Shown one piece after another: positions 41,425-50,916 of a stretch of 64,000 bases of DNA. The position numbers and the translations under genes were made by a program. The notes beneath the pieces are model-generated. The model saw only the letters and a list, made by a program, of their open reading frames with translations. It made no database searches and was not told the DNA's origin. Numbering within the stretch: the first letter of the stretch is position 1; every line of letters starts with the position of its first letter. Origin of the DNA: Bacteroidales bacterium. GTDB taxonomy: Bacteria > Bacteroidota > Bacteroidia > Bacteroidales > PXBB01. The stretch lies in assembly GCA_028698995.1 (NCBI GenBank), contig JAQVVM010000013.1, positions 1 through 64,000 on the forward strand, read 5' to 3'.

Positions 41425-42573
41425 TTAATCTGCTTTAATTCTTGTTGTACCTGTGGTTTCTTCTTCCCTTTCTGATATTTCATTACTTTGTTTCCAATAA
41501 CTTTCACTACTTTCAGCTTTTGTCATTCCGTCAAGTCTATTAACAAATTTTTGTAATGCAAATCGGGTCATATTCCCTGTAGATACCCCTTTTGTTATAT
41601 CCTGAGACATTGGACCAACATCAGTATGAAGGAACCCAATATTATGACCTATTTCTTCAACTAATACAGTTGCAGCATAGTCTGGATCATCATAACCTTC
41701 TGATAATACAGAATAATCTATTTCTATTCCTCTTCTATTAGCTGCACCTAAAGCGGATCCCCCACCAACTTCTAAACCACTTGTGAATTTAAAAGTGTTT
41801 AATCCTTCGTTAAAATCATCAGATATGCCTATTCCTGCAATATCATCAGGCTTTTTATCTACCGGAATTGTTACAAAATCTACCTGAAACTCAACCTTAA
41901 CTTTTTCGCCTTTGTAATAAACATTACCTGTATAAGTGTTCAATTTTTTATGTACTTTATCTTGTATATCTTGTGATATACCTCTTTGGTTTGTGAAATA
42001 TGTTGCTTTTACAATCAGCGTTTTTTGTCCATTTCTATCTTCAAAATGGGCAATTCCATCCTTACCATCAGGATCTGCAAAAATTAAAGGATTATTCCTA
42101 AAAGTTGCATAATCACTTTCCCAAGGTTTCACAACCGGATCCAAATTCCACCTTCTCCCCAGTCTCGTATCATACTCCCAAAATAAAGCTGTATTGTGGT
42201 TCCCTAAGCCTGCAATCTCATCTACCTTTTCTTGGCTGTTAAACCCAAAACGATAAGCACCCAACAAGCAACACATATCATCCTGCCCCAACTCAAACCC
42301 ATAACTTAACAAACCCCCATTGCTGTAAGCTTTGCTACATGCAGTATTTGAGGTGGAAGTGGTGTAGGTTTTCATGGGCGTAGGTGTTACGGCATAGCCG
42401 GTCGTACTTGAATATAAATACGAGCTAAAGTTACCTATTTCATCGTAATGGGAATTAGCAAATACTGTTTTTTGCATCGTACTGGTGAAAAAATACCGGA
42501 AGCTATGAGCACAAAAAGAGAAAAACTGGAACAAACTGCTGAGTTCTATTGGTATGTGGGGGTTTGGGTTCAT
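41425..42573 (-). CDS. Module 4: orphan Rhs core (type C leader) + metzincin-like C-terminus (EEIGHNIGFLH)
   Basis: 'AYRFGFNSQEKVDEIAGLGNHNTALFWEYDTRLGRRWNLDPV'; 'VLVEEIGHNIGFLHTD'. Confidence 0.72.
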   Translation of the reverse strand: MNPNPHIPIELSSLFQFFSFCAHSFRYFFTSTMQKTVFANSHYDEIGNFSSYLYSSTTGYAVTPTPMKTYTTSTSNTACSKAYSNGGLLSYGFELGQDDMCCLLGAYRFGFNSQEKVDEIAGLGNHNTALFWEYDTRLGRRWNLDPVVKPWESDYATFRNNPLIFADPDGKDGIAHFEDRNGQKTLIVKATYFTNQRGISQDIQDKVHKKLNTYTGNVYYKGEKVKVEFQVDFVTIPVDKKPDDIAGIGISDDFNEGLNTFKFTSGLEVGGGSALGAANRRGIEIDYSVLSEGYDDPDYAATVLVEEIGHNIGFLHTDVGPMSQDITKGVSTGNMTRFALQKFVNRLDGMTKAESSESYWKQSNEISEREEETTGTTRIKAD

Positions 42574-42621
42574 TTTTTGTTTTTACTGGTGTTGGTTAGA
42601 ACGTGTACCGAAAAAAGATTA

Positions 42622-43629
42622 TTATTGGAGCTGAATTCTTTTTAAAATATTGTTATTTGTATCTTTAACAATTATTTCATTAGTGTCAATCGAGATAATT
42701 TTATTAGAAGCATCTTTAACAAAAGAAAGTTCTAAAATTCTATCAACATAATTATCAAATAATTGTATGTCTTTTTCTAATACGTTTATTTTAATAGAAA
42801 AATAACCATAAAAATCATAATCTTGCCATTTAATTAAGTATACAAAATACCTTGAATCTTTTGCGTCAAAGCAAAACAAAGGGTTTAATACAAAATTATT
42901 TACAAGTTGTCCGTATCTTCTTTTCCAGATTAATAGCCTATTTTGAACTAAGCTATCAGTTATTTGAAAAAACAAAAAATTATTACTGTAAAATTCTGTT
43001 TCAAATTTAATTGGTGTCTCAAGTTTTAAGAAACTTCCTAAAACAAAATTGCTGAATCCTTTATCAATTTCGAAATCTGGCGAGTATACTGCAAGAAGTG
43101 TTTCATTTTCTTTATTTAACTTATTATATTGAATACCACTAATACTTTTGTCATTATCATTAAAAGAGTAACGGTAAATAATCGTATCATTATACCAATA
43201 CAAAATACATGAATGACCTATGCGACTTTCGTTATACAGACCAAAATTATTATTGTGATATACCTTAGGAGTGTCTTCTTTTGAAAAAATTGTTAAATAT
43301 AATGAGCCATAATCAACTTGCCAGCGAAGTGTATCATAAGTTTCAAGGTATGAAAACAATCCGTAAAAATTTTCGCTTTCTATTTTGAATAAAGGAAAGA
43401 AGCGGAAATCAGAATCTGAAAAAGTAATTATTGTATCATTCTCTGAATTAAAAGATGCTTTTACAATATTGCTGCTAATACAATTATTGGTATCTAAAAA
43501 ATGTCGAATTGTATTTTTATCAAAAACAAAAGGAGGCTTGAAACTTTTAGTATAATAATCAATAATGTTATTTTGTGATATAACATTTAAGGAAAGGAAA
43601 AAGAACAATAGAAAAAAATTATTTTTCAT
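42622..43629 (-). CDS. Module 5 partner: exported protein, putative immunity
   Basis: Signal peptide 'MKNNFFLLFFFLSLNVISQ'; start overlaps the module 5 stop. Confidence 0.55.
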   Translation of the reverse strand: MKNNFFLLFFFLSLNVISQNNIIDYYTKSFKPPFVFDKNTIRHFLDTNNCISSNIVKASFNSENDTIITFSDSDFRFFPLFKIESENFYGLFSYLETYDTLRWQVDYGSLYLTIFSKEDTPKVYHNNNFGLYNESRIGHSCILYWYNDTIIYRYSFNDNDKSISGIQYNKLNKENETLLAVYSPDFEIDKGFSNFVLGSFLKLETPIKFETEFYSNNFLFFQITDSLVQNRLLIWKRRYGQLVNNFVLNPLFCFDAKDSRYFVYLIKWQDYDFYGYFSIKINVLEKDIQLFDNYVDRILELSFVKDASNKIISIDTNEIIVKDTNNNILKRIQLQ

Positions 43630-44836
43630 AGGGTTCTGAAATGGTTTTGTTAAAGGACGTATTAGTGGTACTATAAATATTATATTTCAAAATAAAATTA
43701 ATTGAAAAACTTTCTGTTCCATCAATAAAAATTGTACTAGCAGGACTTCCTATAGGATTTACATTCATATTAACATTAAAACCTTGAGAACTTAAGTTTT
43801 GCTGTAATTGGTTGACATTGGTAGTTATCGCTGTTGCATTTATGTTTATTGATTGAACAGAAACGTCAATATTGTTAATAGTATTAATTGCGGATGATGA
43901 TTGGGTTAAATTGACATAAACATTATTCCACAGTTTTTCTACAGTTGGCTGTGAGGTATTAGTCGTTGTTGTTCCGATACCAATTAAAGTATTAGCATAA
44001 ATTTGTTGGTTTGAAATTGTTGTATTAATTAATGCAGGTACTGATGAACTTAATTGTGAAATCATGTTGTTGCTTATATTTACAAGACCCTGATTAATTA
44101 CGCCATACCCAAATGTTTGCTGTTCATTTGTATTTTGAGAAGATGAAGTTGGAGATTTAGGAGAAAATTTATGTATACTTTCTCTATATCCAAGGAGATT
44201 GCCCGATTTTAATATCACGTTTGCATTACTTCCTGTAGCAGCCTCAACTAAGGATATATCAGTATTTGGGTTCTTATTACTATTTAAAGGATATTCTTGA
44301 TTAACTTCGTATTTTTCTAAGCCTTCCAATTCAATAGCATCAATTAACCTATTTTCACTAAATGCATACGGACTGTTCCACGGATATTCCGATGCTAATG
44401 GATCAACCGCAAAAAACCTTCCAATTCTGTTATCGCTTATTCTATATTTAAAGAAAGAGGCGTTACCGGTACCGTATAATTGGTTTTCGGATTCTTGCCC
44501 TTGAAACCCAAAACGATAAGCACCCTTCAAACAACACATATCATCCTGCCCCAACTCAAACCCATAACTTAACAAATCCCCACTACTGTATGCTGTGTTA
44601 CATGCAGTATTTGAGGAGGTAGTGAAATAGTTTTTCATGGGCGTAGGTGTTACGGCATAGCTTGTCGTACTTGAATATAAATACGAGCTAAAGTTACGTA
44701 TTTCATCGTAATGGGAATTAGCAAATACTGTTTTGTGCATCGTACTGGTGAAAAAATACCGGAAGCAATGAGCACAAAAAGAGAAAAACCGGAACAAACT
44801 GCTGAGTTCTATTGGTACGTGGAAATGGTTTTTCAT
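43619..44836 (-). CDS. Module 5: orphan Rhs core (type C leader) + Ser/Thr/Asn-rich C-terminus
   Basis: 'AYRFGFQGQESENQLYGTGNASFFKYRISDNRIGRFFAVDPLASEYPWNSPYAFSENR' core. Confidence 0.75.
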   Translation of the reverse strand: MKNHFHVPIELSSLFRFFSFCAHCFRYFFTSTMHKTVFANSHYDEIRNFSSYLYSSTTSYAVTPTPMKNYFTTSSNTACNTAYSSGDLLSYGFELGQDDMCCLKGAYRFGFQGQESENQLYGTGNASFFKYRISDNRIGRFFAVDPLASEYPWNSPYAFSENRLIDAIELEGLEKYEVNQEYPLNSNKNPNTDISLVEAATGSNANVILKSGNLLGYRESIHKFSPKSPTSSSQNTNEQQTFGYGVINQGLVNISNNMISQLSSSVPALINTTISNQQIYANTLIGIGTTTTNTSQPTVEKLWNNVYVNLTQSSSAINTINNIDVSVQSININATAITTNVNQLQQNLSSQGFNVNMNVNPIGSPASTIFIDGTESFSINFILKYNIYSTTNTSFNKTISEPYEK

Positions 44837-44884
44837 TTTTTATTTTTACTGTTTGGGTTAGAAGGTTCCTGCCACGCAAATTCC

Positions 44885-45469
44885 TTACAATGACCAAAGG
44901 ATAAAATATTCAAATTCATCTCCTTTTTTAACTTTTTGCTTAACAAATTCTCCATTTAAACTTATAATGTAAATATGTCTTACATTATTAATTTCAAGTT
45001 CAATTTCAATGGTTTTTTTTGATTTTTCTAATACTACTCTAATATTACCTGATTCAGCATCAGATAAATTTGATACTTCTACTATTTCGTTTTCAACAAA
45101 ACTAAGCACTAAACCACTCGGTCTTTCAAACAATTTAATCAGCTTACCATTTTCATTATACTTTAAAAAGAAACCAGTCATTACATTTTGTTGATAAATA
45201 GCTAGTTCTTGAATTTGCAAATTTGTCCTGTTTTTAAATAAAGCTAATATTTTAATTTCATTTTGATCAATCGTTTTATTCAAATTAAAAGGAAGTTGAT
45301 ATCCAACGATTGATGTTGTATCAATTTCATATGGAGGATTAGTCGATATATCATACTGATTATCCAAATATTCATCTCCCCAATATAGTCTATAAAAAGG
45401 TGTTTGCCCGCTTATTGTTGTGCTTAAACTCAGTATGCAAACATAAATCTTTAATTTTATAATTAACAT
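44885..45469 (-). CDS. Module 6 partner: exported protein, putative immunity
   Basis: Signal peptide 'MLIIKLKIYVCILSLSTTISGQ'; 3 bp after the module 6 stop. Confidence 0.55.
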   Translation of the reverse strand: MLIIKLKIYVCILSLSTTISGQTPFYRLYWGDEYLDNQYDISTNPPYEIDTTSIVGYQLPFNLNKTIDQNEIKILALFKNRTNLQIQELAIYQQNVMTGFFLKYNENGKLIKLFERPSGLVLSFVENEIVEVSNLSDAESGNIRVVLEKSKKTIEIELEINNVRHIYIISLNGEFVKQKVKKGDEFEYFILWSL

Positions 45470-45471
45470 AA

Positions 45472-46623
45472 TTACTGTCTCCTGTCATAATTAAAGTTAA
45501 TTTCTATTCTTCTATTTGCAGATCTTTCAGCATCATTTGTATTTGTGTTTCCTGGTAATGGTTCTGAATCTGCTTTTCCTGAAATTACTCCGAATTGAGT
45601 TTGTGGTATTCCTCTATTTATCAATTCATTTACTACAAAGTTTGCTCGTTTTTCTGAAAGCTCAACATTTCCACGGGCATAGCTGTTTGTTGGTACATTA
45701 TCAGTATGCCCAGAAATATCAATTTTTAAATTTGAATTTGTTATCATGAATGCAGCTAGTTCATCTAGCCAAATACTTGCATTAACAGGATTTGTAACTG
45801 TATTATAAACATCGGTATTAAAATTTAATGGAAGTTTGAACTTTAATATTTGCTGTAACGAACCCGTGCCACGATTCGCATCTCCATTAACAAATATTGC
45901 TTCATTATTCCTTAAAGCATTTGCACCAGTAATTGTGCCTGTAGAGTTAACTTTTCTATATTGTCTATCAAGCAAAAATCCTTCTGGTGATCTTGAATCG
46001 TATGTTTCTGCATTTCTTATTCCACCACCATTTGGTATGTAGTTGGGACTTTTAGTAATGCTATTAAATTCATCCCTATTATATGATATATAATTTGCTG
46101 TTTTGTATTGGATATAATCATCACGAGAATTGCCATGTGGGTCAACCCATAAAGTTCTGACTTCTGTTTCAATATAAGTGACCATAGTCATTACAACTTT
46201 TTCACTTTCATTAATAAAATCTATAACAATAAATTCCTCCAACCCATCCAAATCAATTGCAATTATCGGCTTATTCCCAGCAAACTGATAAGGAGTGTAC
46301 CACGGGTATGATTTTGTTAGCGGATCCACGCTCAAAAACTTCCCAATTTGGGCGTTATAAATTCTAAATCCATAATCATAAGTAGAGCCGCCGCCGCCCA
46401 TACCTTCGTTGTCGCGTTCTTTCCCATTAAACCCAAAACGATAAGTATCACTCTGCCAATGCCTTTCAGGCAAAAGCGAACCGAATGGGTAATAATCAGA
46501 AACGCTGGTAACATCAGCTTCTTTATTAAGGAAAACATCGTTTTGGTCGTAGATCAGTCTCGGCTTGGCACTTACAGTAACTAAAACATTCCCCAGATGA
46601 TTTTTTGTTACAGGTGTTTTCAT
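45472..46623 (-). CDS. Module 6: orphan Rhs core (type B leader) + OmpA-like C-terminus
   Basis: 'NHLGNVLVTVSAKPRLIYDQNDVFLNKEADVTSVSDYYPFGSLLPERHW' leader; 'IDISGHTDNVPTNSYARGNVELSEKRANFVVNELINRGI...RSANRRIEINF'. Confidence 0.82.
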   Translation of the reverse strand: MKTPVTKNHLGNVLVTVSAKPRLIYDQNDVFLNKEADVTSVSDYYPFGSLLPERHWQSDTYRFGFNGKERDNEGMGGGGSTYDYGFRIYNAQIGKFLSVDPLTKSYPWYTPYQFAGNKPIIAIDLDGLEEFIVIDFINESEKVVMTMVTYIETEVRTLWVDPHGNSRDDYIQYKTANYISYNRDEFNSITKSPNYIPNGGGIRNAETYDSRSPEGFLLDRQYRKVNSTGTITGANALRNNEAIFVNGDANRGTGSLQQILKFKLPLNFNTDVYNTVTNPVNASIWLDELAAFMITNSNLKIDISGHTDNVPTNSYARGNVELSEKRANFVVNELINRGIPQTQFGVISGKADSEPLPGNTNTNDAERSANRRIEINFNYDRRQ

Positions 46624-46649
46624 TTTTTAACAGTTTGGTTAATAACATT

Positions 46650-47285
46650 CTACTGGTATCGAGATCCAGCAATATCAATTAATTCCCAATTATCTTCATT
46701 ATTAATTCCTGTATTTTCAAAAACAAAACCCCATATAGTCGAAAAAACACCTTTTGAAAACAAATTATACTTGACATATGTTAATGCTATTTTATTTTCA
46801 TAATATAAAACCTCGTGAAAAGTAACAAGTGCATATAATAAAGGAGTATCATTACTGAGGTTTCCATTACTTAATCTTTCATAAGGAGGATATTGAGAAA
46901 TATTAATAGTATCTTGAGTCATAGACCTTACATAGCTTTCGTCCCAAAAAGCATCAATATCCTTTAAAGAAATAAATTCATTCTTATTATCTTGATTAAA
47001 AAAACAGTTTTTAAAATAAATTAAATTGTTTGTTTTTAATTTCCCAAAAAAAGTACTATCAATTTTATTTTCTCTCATCATACTTTCAAAGAAAAAATAA
47101 AAATTTCCTTCATTTGCCTTAAAGGTACTATCAATAATGTAACATTTCACATTAATTTCCCTAAGTTTAATTGGCACAGAATCTAATATTGTTTTATATA
47201 TTTTACATTCACCCTGTCCAAAACCACTATTCACATTAAGCAAACAGATTGTAAATAAAAATATTTTTATCAAAGAAAACCTCAT
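46650..47285 (-). CDS. Module 7 partner: exported protein, putative immunity
   Basis: Signal peptide 'MRFSLIKIFLFTICLLNVNSGFGQ'; 3 bp after the module 7 stop. Confidence 0.58.
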   Translation of the reverse strand: MRFSLIKIFLFTICLLNVNSGFGQGECKIYKTILDSVPIKLREINVKCYIIDSTFKANEGNFYFFFESMMRENKIDSTFFGKLKTNNLIYFKNCFFNQDNKNEFISLKDIDAFWDESYVRSMTQDTINISQYPPYERLSNGNLSNDTPLLYALVTFHEVLYYENKIALTYVKYNLFSKGVFSTIWGFVFENTGINNEDNWELIDIAGSRYQ

Positions 47286-47287
47286 AT

Positions 47288-48427
47288 TTATTCAACATTT
47301 AATGTTTTAAGAATATTTTGTCCTTGCATGCTATTCGGAAGTTTTGCAGTTACTGGTTTATTACTACCCCCTGATAATAAATTTGGAAATTGAACATTAA
47401 ATGAAACACCATCTGGTAATAAATTAGTTACTACGCCATATCCTAAAATGGTTATATCTGTTCCTCTGTGCCCAGTAACTGAATATTCATATCCTCCAAC
47501 ATTTTTTTGATTTCCAGATTTTAATGCATACCTATCAACATATGTATTATCTGCATCCCAATTCCCTCCTGAATACTGCCCTGAATTAGGATATATCATT
47601 GTTCCATACTCATTTACATAAGCATTTGTGACTTGATCACCATAATGCCCATATTCATGTAAAACAGTCAAAGCTGTAGCTAGAACTTGTTCTGAAAACT
47701 GTTCTGTGTTTTCTGCGTTTATTCCTTGAAGAAATTGAACTTGCTCTGCTGACCAATTAATTACACCATTTTGAGAGTAAATTAAACTTGTATTTGCAAA
47801 AATATTTATTTTTGGACCTTGGTTTGGATGAAGATCATACATAATTTGTTCTCTGGAAAAGCCAGTAGTTTTCATAATTGCATCAATTGCATTTGGATTA
47901 TCTTTAACAATATTTTGAATATTATTTACAATATTTTTAAACCTTGTAATATCTTGTGGTGAAAGTCCTTGCTCTTTTAACTCATCATCTGTCGGTAATT
48001 TAAAATTACCATTTTTATCAATAAAATAAATAGGATTATTCCCTGCAAAAATAAATGGAGATTGGAATGATGTTTCTTTGAATAAAATATCTGTTGAAGT
48101 AAAGTTCCCAATTCTCGTATCATAAACCCTAGCCCCAAAATCAACACTATTTCCAGCACCTTTTATCTCATCGTCATTTTCTTTCCCATTGAATCCGAAA
48201 CGATAAGTATCACTCTGCCAATGCCTTTCAGGCAAAAGCGAACCAAATGGAAAATAATCAGAAACACTGGTAACATCGGCTTCTTTATTAAGGAAAACAT
48301 CGTTTTGGTCGTAGAGTAGTCTCGGCTTGGCACTTACGGTAACTAAAACATTCCCCAGATGATTAGCTTCTACACCATAATTTAGCTGGATTTCGTTTTT
48401 GCTGTGTGAATTTTTGGCTGTGTACAT
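47288..48427 (-). CDS. Module 7: orphan Rhs core (type B leader) + HExxH C-terminus (HEYGH)
   Basis: 'TYRFGFNGKENDDEIKGAGNSVDFGARVYDTRIGNF'; 'ALTVLHEYGHYGD', 'GHRGTDITILGYG'. Confidence 0.8.
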   Translation of the reverse strand: MYTAKNSHSKNEIQLNYGVEANHLGNVLVTVSAKPRLLYDQNDVFLNKEADVTSVSDYFPFGSLLPERHWQSDTYRFGFNGKENDDEIKGAGNSVDFGARVYDTRIGNFTSTDILFKETSFQSPFIFAGNNPIYFIDKNGNFKLPTDDELKEQGLSPQDITRFKNIVNNIQNIVKDNPNAIDAIMKTTGFSREQIMYDLHPNQGPKINIFANTSLIYSQNGVINWSAEQVQFLQGINAENTEQFSEQVLATALTVLHEYGHYGDQVTNAYVNEYGTMIYPNSGQYSGGNWDADNTYVDRYALKSGNQKNVGGYEYSVTGHRGTDITILGYGVVTNLLPDGVSFNVQFPNLLSGGSNKPVTAKLPNSMQGQNILKTLNVE

Positions 48428-48465
48428 TTTTATCTGCTAAATAAAATCAAAAATAAAACTTTTCT

Positions 48466-50196
48466 TTATTTCAGACCACAAATCTCGTTAATAATTCTAC
48501 CTTTAATAGTTGTATAGTATTTCTGCAAAGGGCTTGTAGGTTTATCGGGGATAGTTTTTGCCAACCAATTATGCAAAACCAGAAACTGAATATAATTCTC
48601 AAAATTATTGGCATTATTCACCAAGTTGATCTTATTCATGATGTCTTTTCTGCTTTGAGGCTCTCTTGCAATTTTAAGGATGTGCAACATTTTTGGGTTT
48701 ATGTCATTTTCAATTCTATCAGCTATACCTTTGGCTATACCTCTTTCAAAATATTTCACTATCTCTTTTGCTTGAATATCAAGCGATTGCGTTCTTAAAG
48801 CTATACCTTCATCTATACCTCCATCAAATGTTTCAGTTAAAGAAATTTCTGCATGGTCTATTAGTTTATTTAAAAGGTCATTCATTTTTGCTACATCAGT
48901 AATGCCTTCAATAATATTTGTTTTAAATGCTATTTTCGTTCTGAAAGTCGGATGTATAGGCAAGATTACCTGAAACCATGAACGCTCATCATCAAAATCG
49001 AAAAGTGGAGAAGGTGAACCATTATTTTTCATAACATCAATAATTAACGGAATGCCTGTTGCATGACCTTCGGTAAGTTCTAACCTTTTCAAGAAGTCCC
49101 CCAATCGTCTGTTGCGGTATCTTTTGGGAATAATTTTACCATTGATAAAATCTTCTTTTTTAAGAGCTCTGTCTGGTCCGCCTGAATTATACAAAATAAT
49201 AGCGTCAGGTTCAATTCTAATTTTAACAGGTTCTCGCACCTGATAATTGCGATGAAAAATACAGTTGGCAACAGTCTCTTCTATGGCTTCGAAAGGATAA
49301 TTCCAAATTCTTAAAGATGCTGCTTGTCCTTCAACCTTTTTAACTTTTTCGTAAAGAAAATTGGATTTTATCCAAGTTAGCACATCGGTGATTTGTTTGT
49401 GTACGGGGCCTTCAAATTTTTTTTCGCTAAATTCTTTGCCTCCAGGGCCTTTTGGAAAATGTATAAGCTCAATCCAAGTGTATGGAAAGAAATGATGTGG
49501 TTTTTCTGAAAAAAGCATTAAAGCCACATTAACAGGATGTAGAAATTCGCCAGGTCCTCTCAGCAGATCTAATTGTTGAAGTAAGTCAATAAAATTTCTT
49601 TTAGCTGCGTCTGAATATAGTTTGCTGTTAATAATTCTCAGATAATCAGTAACCAGAAAAGAAGAAATGTCAGAAACGGTAGCATGGGTATTTACCCTGT
49701 CGTCAAAAGGAATATTTCCTGCTAATGATATAAGTTCCTCTTTTTCAGATGCTTTTGCCTCGATAGTGCTGGCATATTTTCTAATAAAAAATTTCCAAAC
49801 TTTGTTTTTAGATGTTATATTTTCCGGTACTTCATAAGGTCGGTCGTTTCCTGCCGGCACCCAAAGAATAACTATATCTTTATTGTCAACTTCTTCTATA
49901 TATAGCTTGGGTGCATAATACGGTCTTAATAGGTTATTAAAGCCTATCATTTCTTTTTGAATGATTGAAATTTCTTTTTTAGACAAACCTTTAATAGGTC
50001 TTGAAGCAGTTGCGCTCTCTTGATCTTCCGAAACACCTATAATAATATACCCACCTCCGGTATTGTCAAAATCATTGGCAAATGCAGCAATGGTTCGGTA
50101 AATGGCATCGGGATTCCAGCCCTCCTTGAACTCAATACGATTGTTTTCGATATTGTGTGCAGACAGTATATCTTCGATGTTGACAGGCAGTTTCAT
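48466..50196 (-). CDS. AlbA/Schlafen-type ATP-binding protein (putative transcriptional regulator)
   Basis: 'ENNRIEFKEGWNPDAIYRTIAAFANDFDNTGGGYIIIGV'; HATPase-like 'EAIEETVANCIFHRNYQVREPVKI'. Confidence 0.75.
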   Translation of the reverse strand: MKLPVNIEDILSAHNIENNRIEFKEGWNPDAIYRTIAAFANDFDNTGGGYIIIGVSEDQESATASRPIKGLSKKEISIIQKEMIGFNNLLRPYYAPKLYIEEVDNKDIVILWVPAGNDRPYEVPENITSKNKVWKFFIRKYASTIEAKASEKEELISLAGNIPFDDRVNTHATVSDISSFLVTDYLRIINSKLYSDAAKRNFIDLLQQLDLLRGPGEFLHPVNVALMLFSEKPHHFFPYTWIELIHFPKGPGGKEFSEKKFEGPVHKQITDVLTWIKSNFLYEKVKKVEGQAASLRIWNYPFEAIEETVANCIFHRNYQVREPVKIRIEPDAIILYNSGGPDRALKKEDFINGKIIPKRYRNRRLGDFLKRLELTEGHATGIPLIIDVMKNNGSPSPLFDFDDERSWFQVILPIHPTFRTKIAFKTNIIEGITDVAKMNDLLNKLIDHAEISLTETFDGGIDEGIALRTQSLDIQAKEIVKYFERGIAKGIADRIENDINPKMLHILKIAREPQSRKDIMNKINLVNNANNFENYIQFLVLHNWLAKTIPDKPTSPLQKYYTTIKGRIINEICGLK

Positions 50197-50221
50197 AATA
50201 CAAAAATAATTTTTTATTTAT

Positions 50222-50443
50222 AAAATTGCAAAACTATTTGGTCTTTCTGTTGATCAGATTATACACCCCGAAGAAAATACACCTCAAGAGGTTACCATAA
50301 ACGATAAAACTACTATTGAACAGATGCGGCTTATTCAAGAGTTAGAGGAAAAAGATAAAAATACTATTTTCAATATTATCAAAACTATGCTCACCAAAAA
50401 GAAGTTTAAAGACTTCTTTCAGAAGAATGTGGCAGCCTTATAA
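50222..50443 (+). pseudogene. 3' remnant of an XRE/HTH regulator, 5' end missing
   Basis: Open frame KIAKLFGLSVDQIIHPEENTPQEVTINDKTTIEQMRLIQELEEKDKNTIFNIIKTMLTKKKFKDFFQKNVAAL* without HTH start. Confidence 0.65.
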
Positions 50444-50505
50444 AGGGTTTTTTAAGTTTGGTTTAGAGCGTGCTGGGTAGAAGGTGCAGGGCAGAGAAAC
50501 ACATG

Positions 50506-50916
50506 TTAATAGACATAAAAATATTCTGCATTTCCCCATTTGCTTAAAAAAGAAGCACAAAAATTATTTCCAAAACATTCAGATGTGATATTTGCATCAT
50601 AAATTGTAAAATACCAAATATTGTCTTTAGGAATAAATATTAATCCGGAAAGAAAAACATCAGTAAAAATCAAGGTGTAATCTTCAATTGAGATATTAAT
50701 AACAATTTTATCAATGTAATTTGTTAAATCAACTAGTGCTTGTAGTGTTAATTCTTTTTCTTGATTAAATATTATTGTATCATTTATTTTTAAATAATAA
50801 TTTGGATTTTTAATAGTATCACCCGTTGAAACAAAAAACACATCAATTCTTTCTTCTTGCCCAATACAATAAAGGCAACAAAACATTATTTGTAGTATTA
50901 ATATAACTCTTTTCAT
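50506..50916 (-). CDS. Module 8 partner: exported small protein, putative immunity
   Basis: Signal peptide 'MKRVILILQIMFCCLYCIGQ'; start overlaps the module 8 stop. Confidence 0.58.
   Translation of the reverse strand: MKRVILILQIMFCCLYCIGQEERIDVFFVSTGDTIKNPNYYLKINDTIIFNQEKELTLQALVDLTNYIDKIVINISIEDYTLIFTDVFLSGLIFIPKDNIWYFTIYDANITSECFGNNFCASFLSKWGNAEYFYVY

Noticed and set aside
42448-42645. Recurring plus-strand ORFs MGISKYCFLHRTGEKIPEAMSTKREK... (also 44711, 53912)
   Set aside because: They are antisense to the repeated type C leader; they recur only because the leader DNA is repeated.
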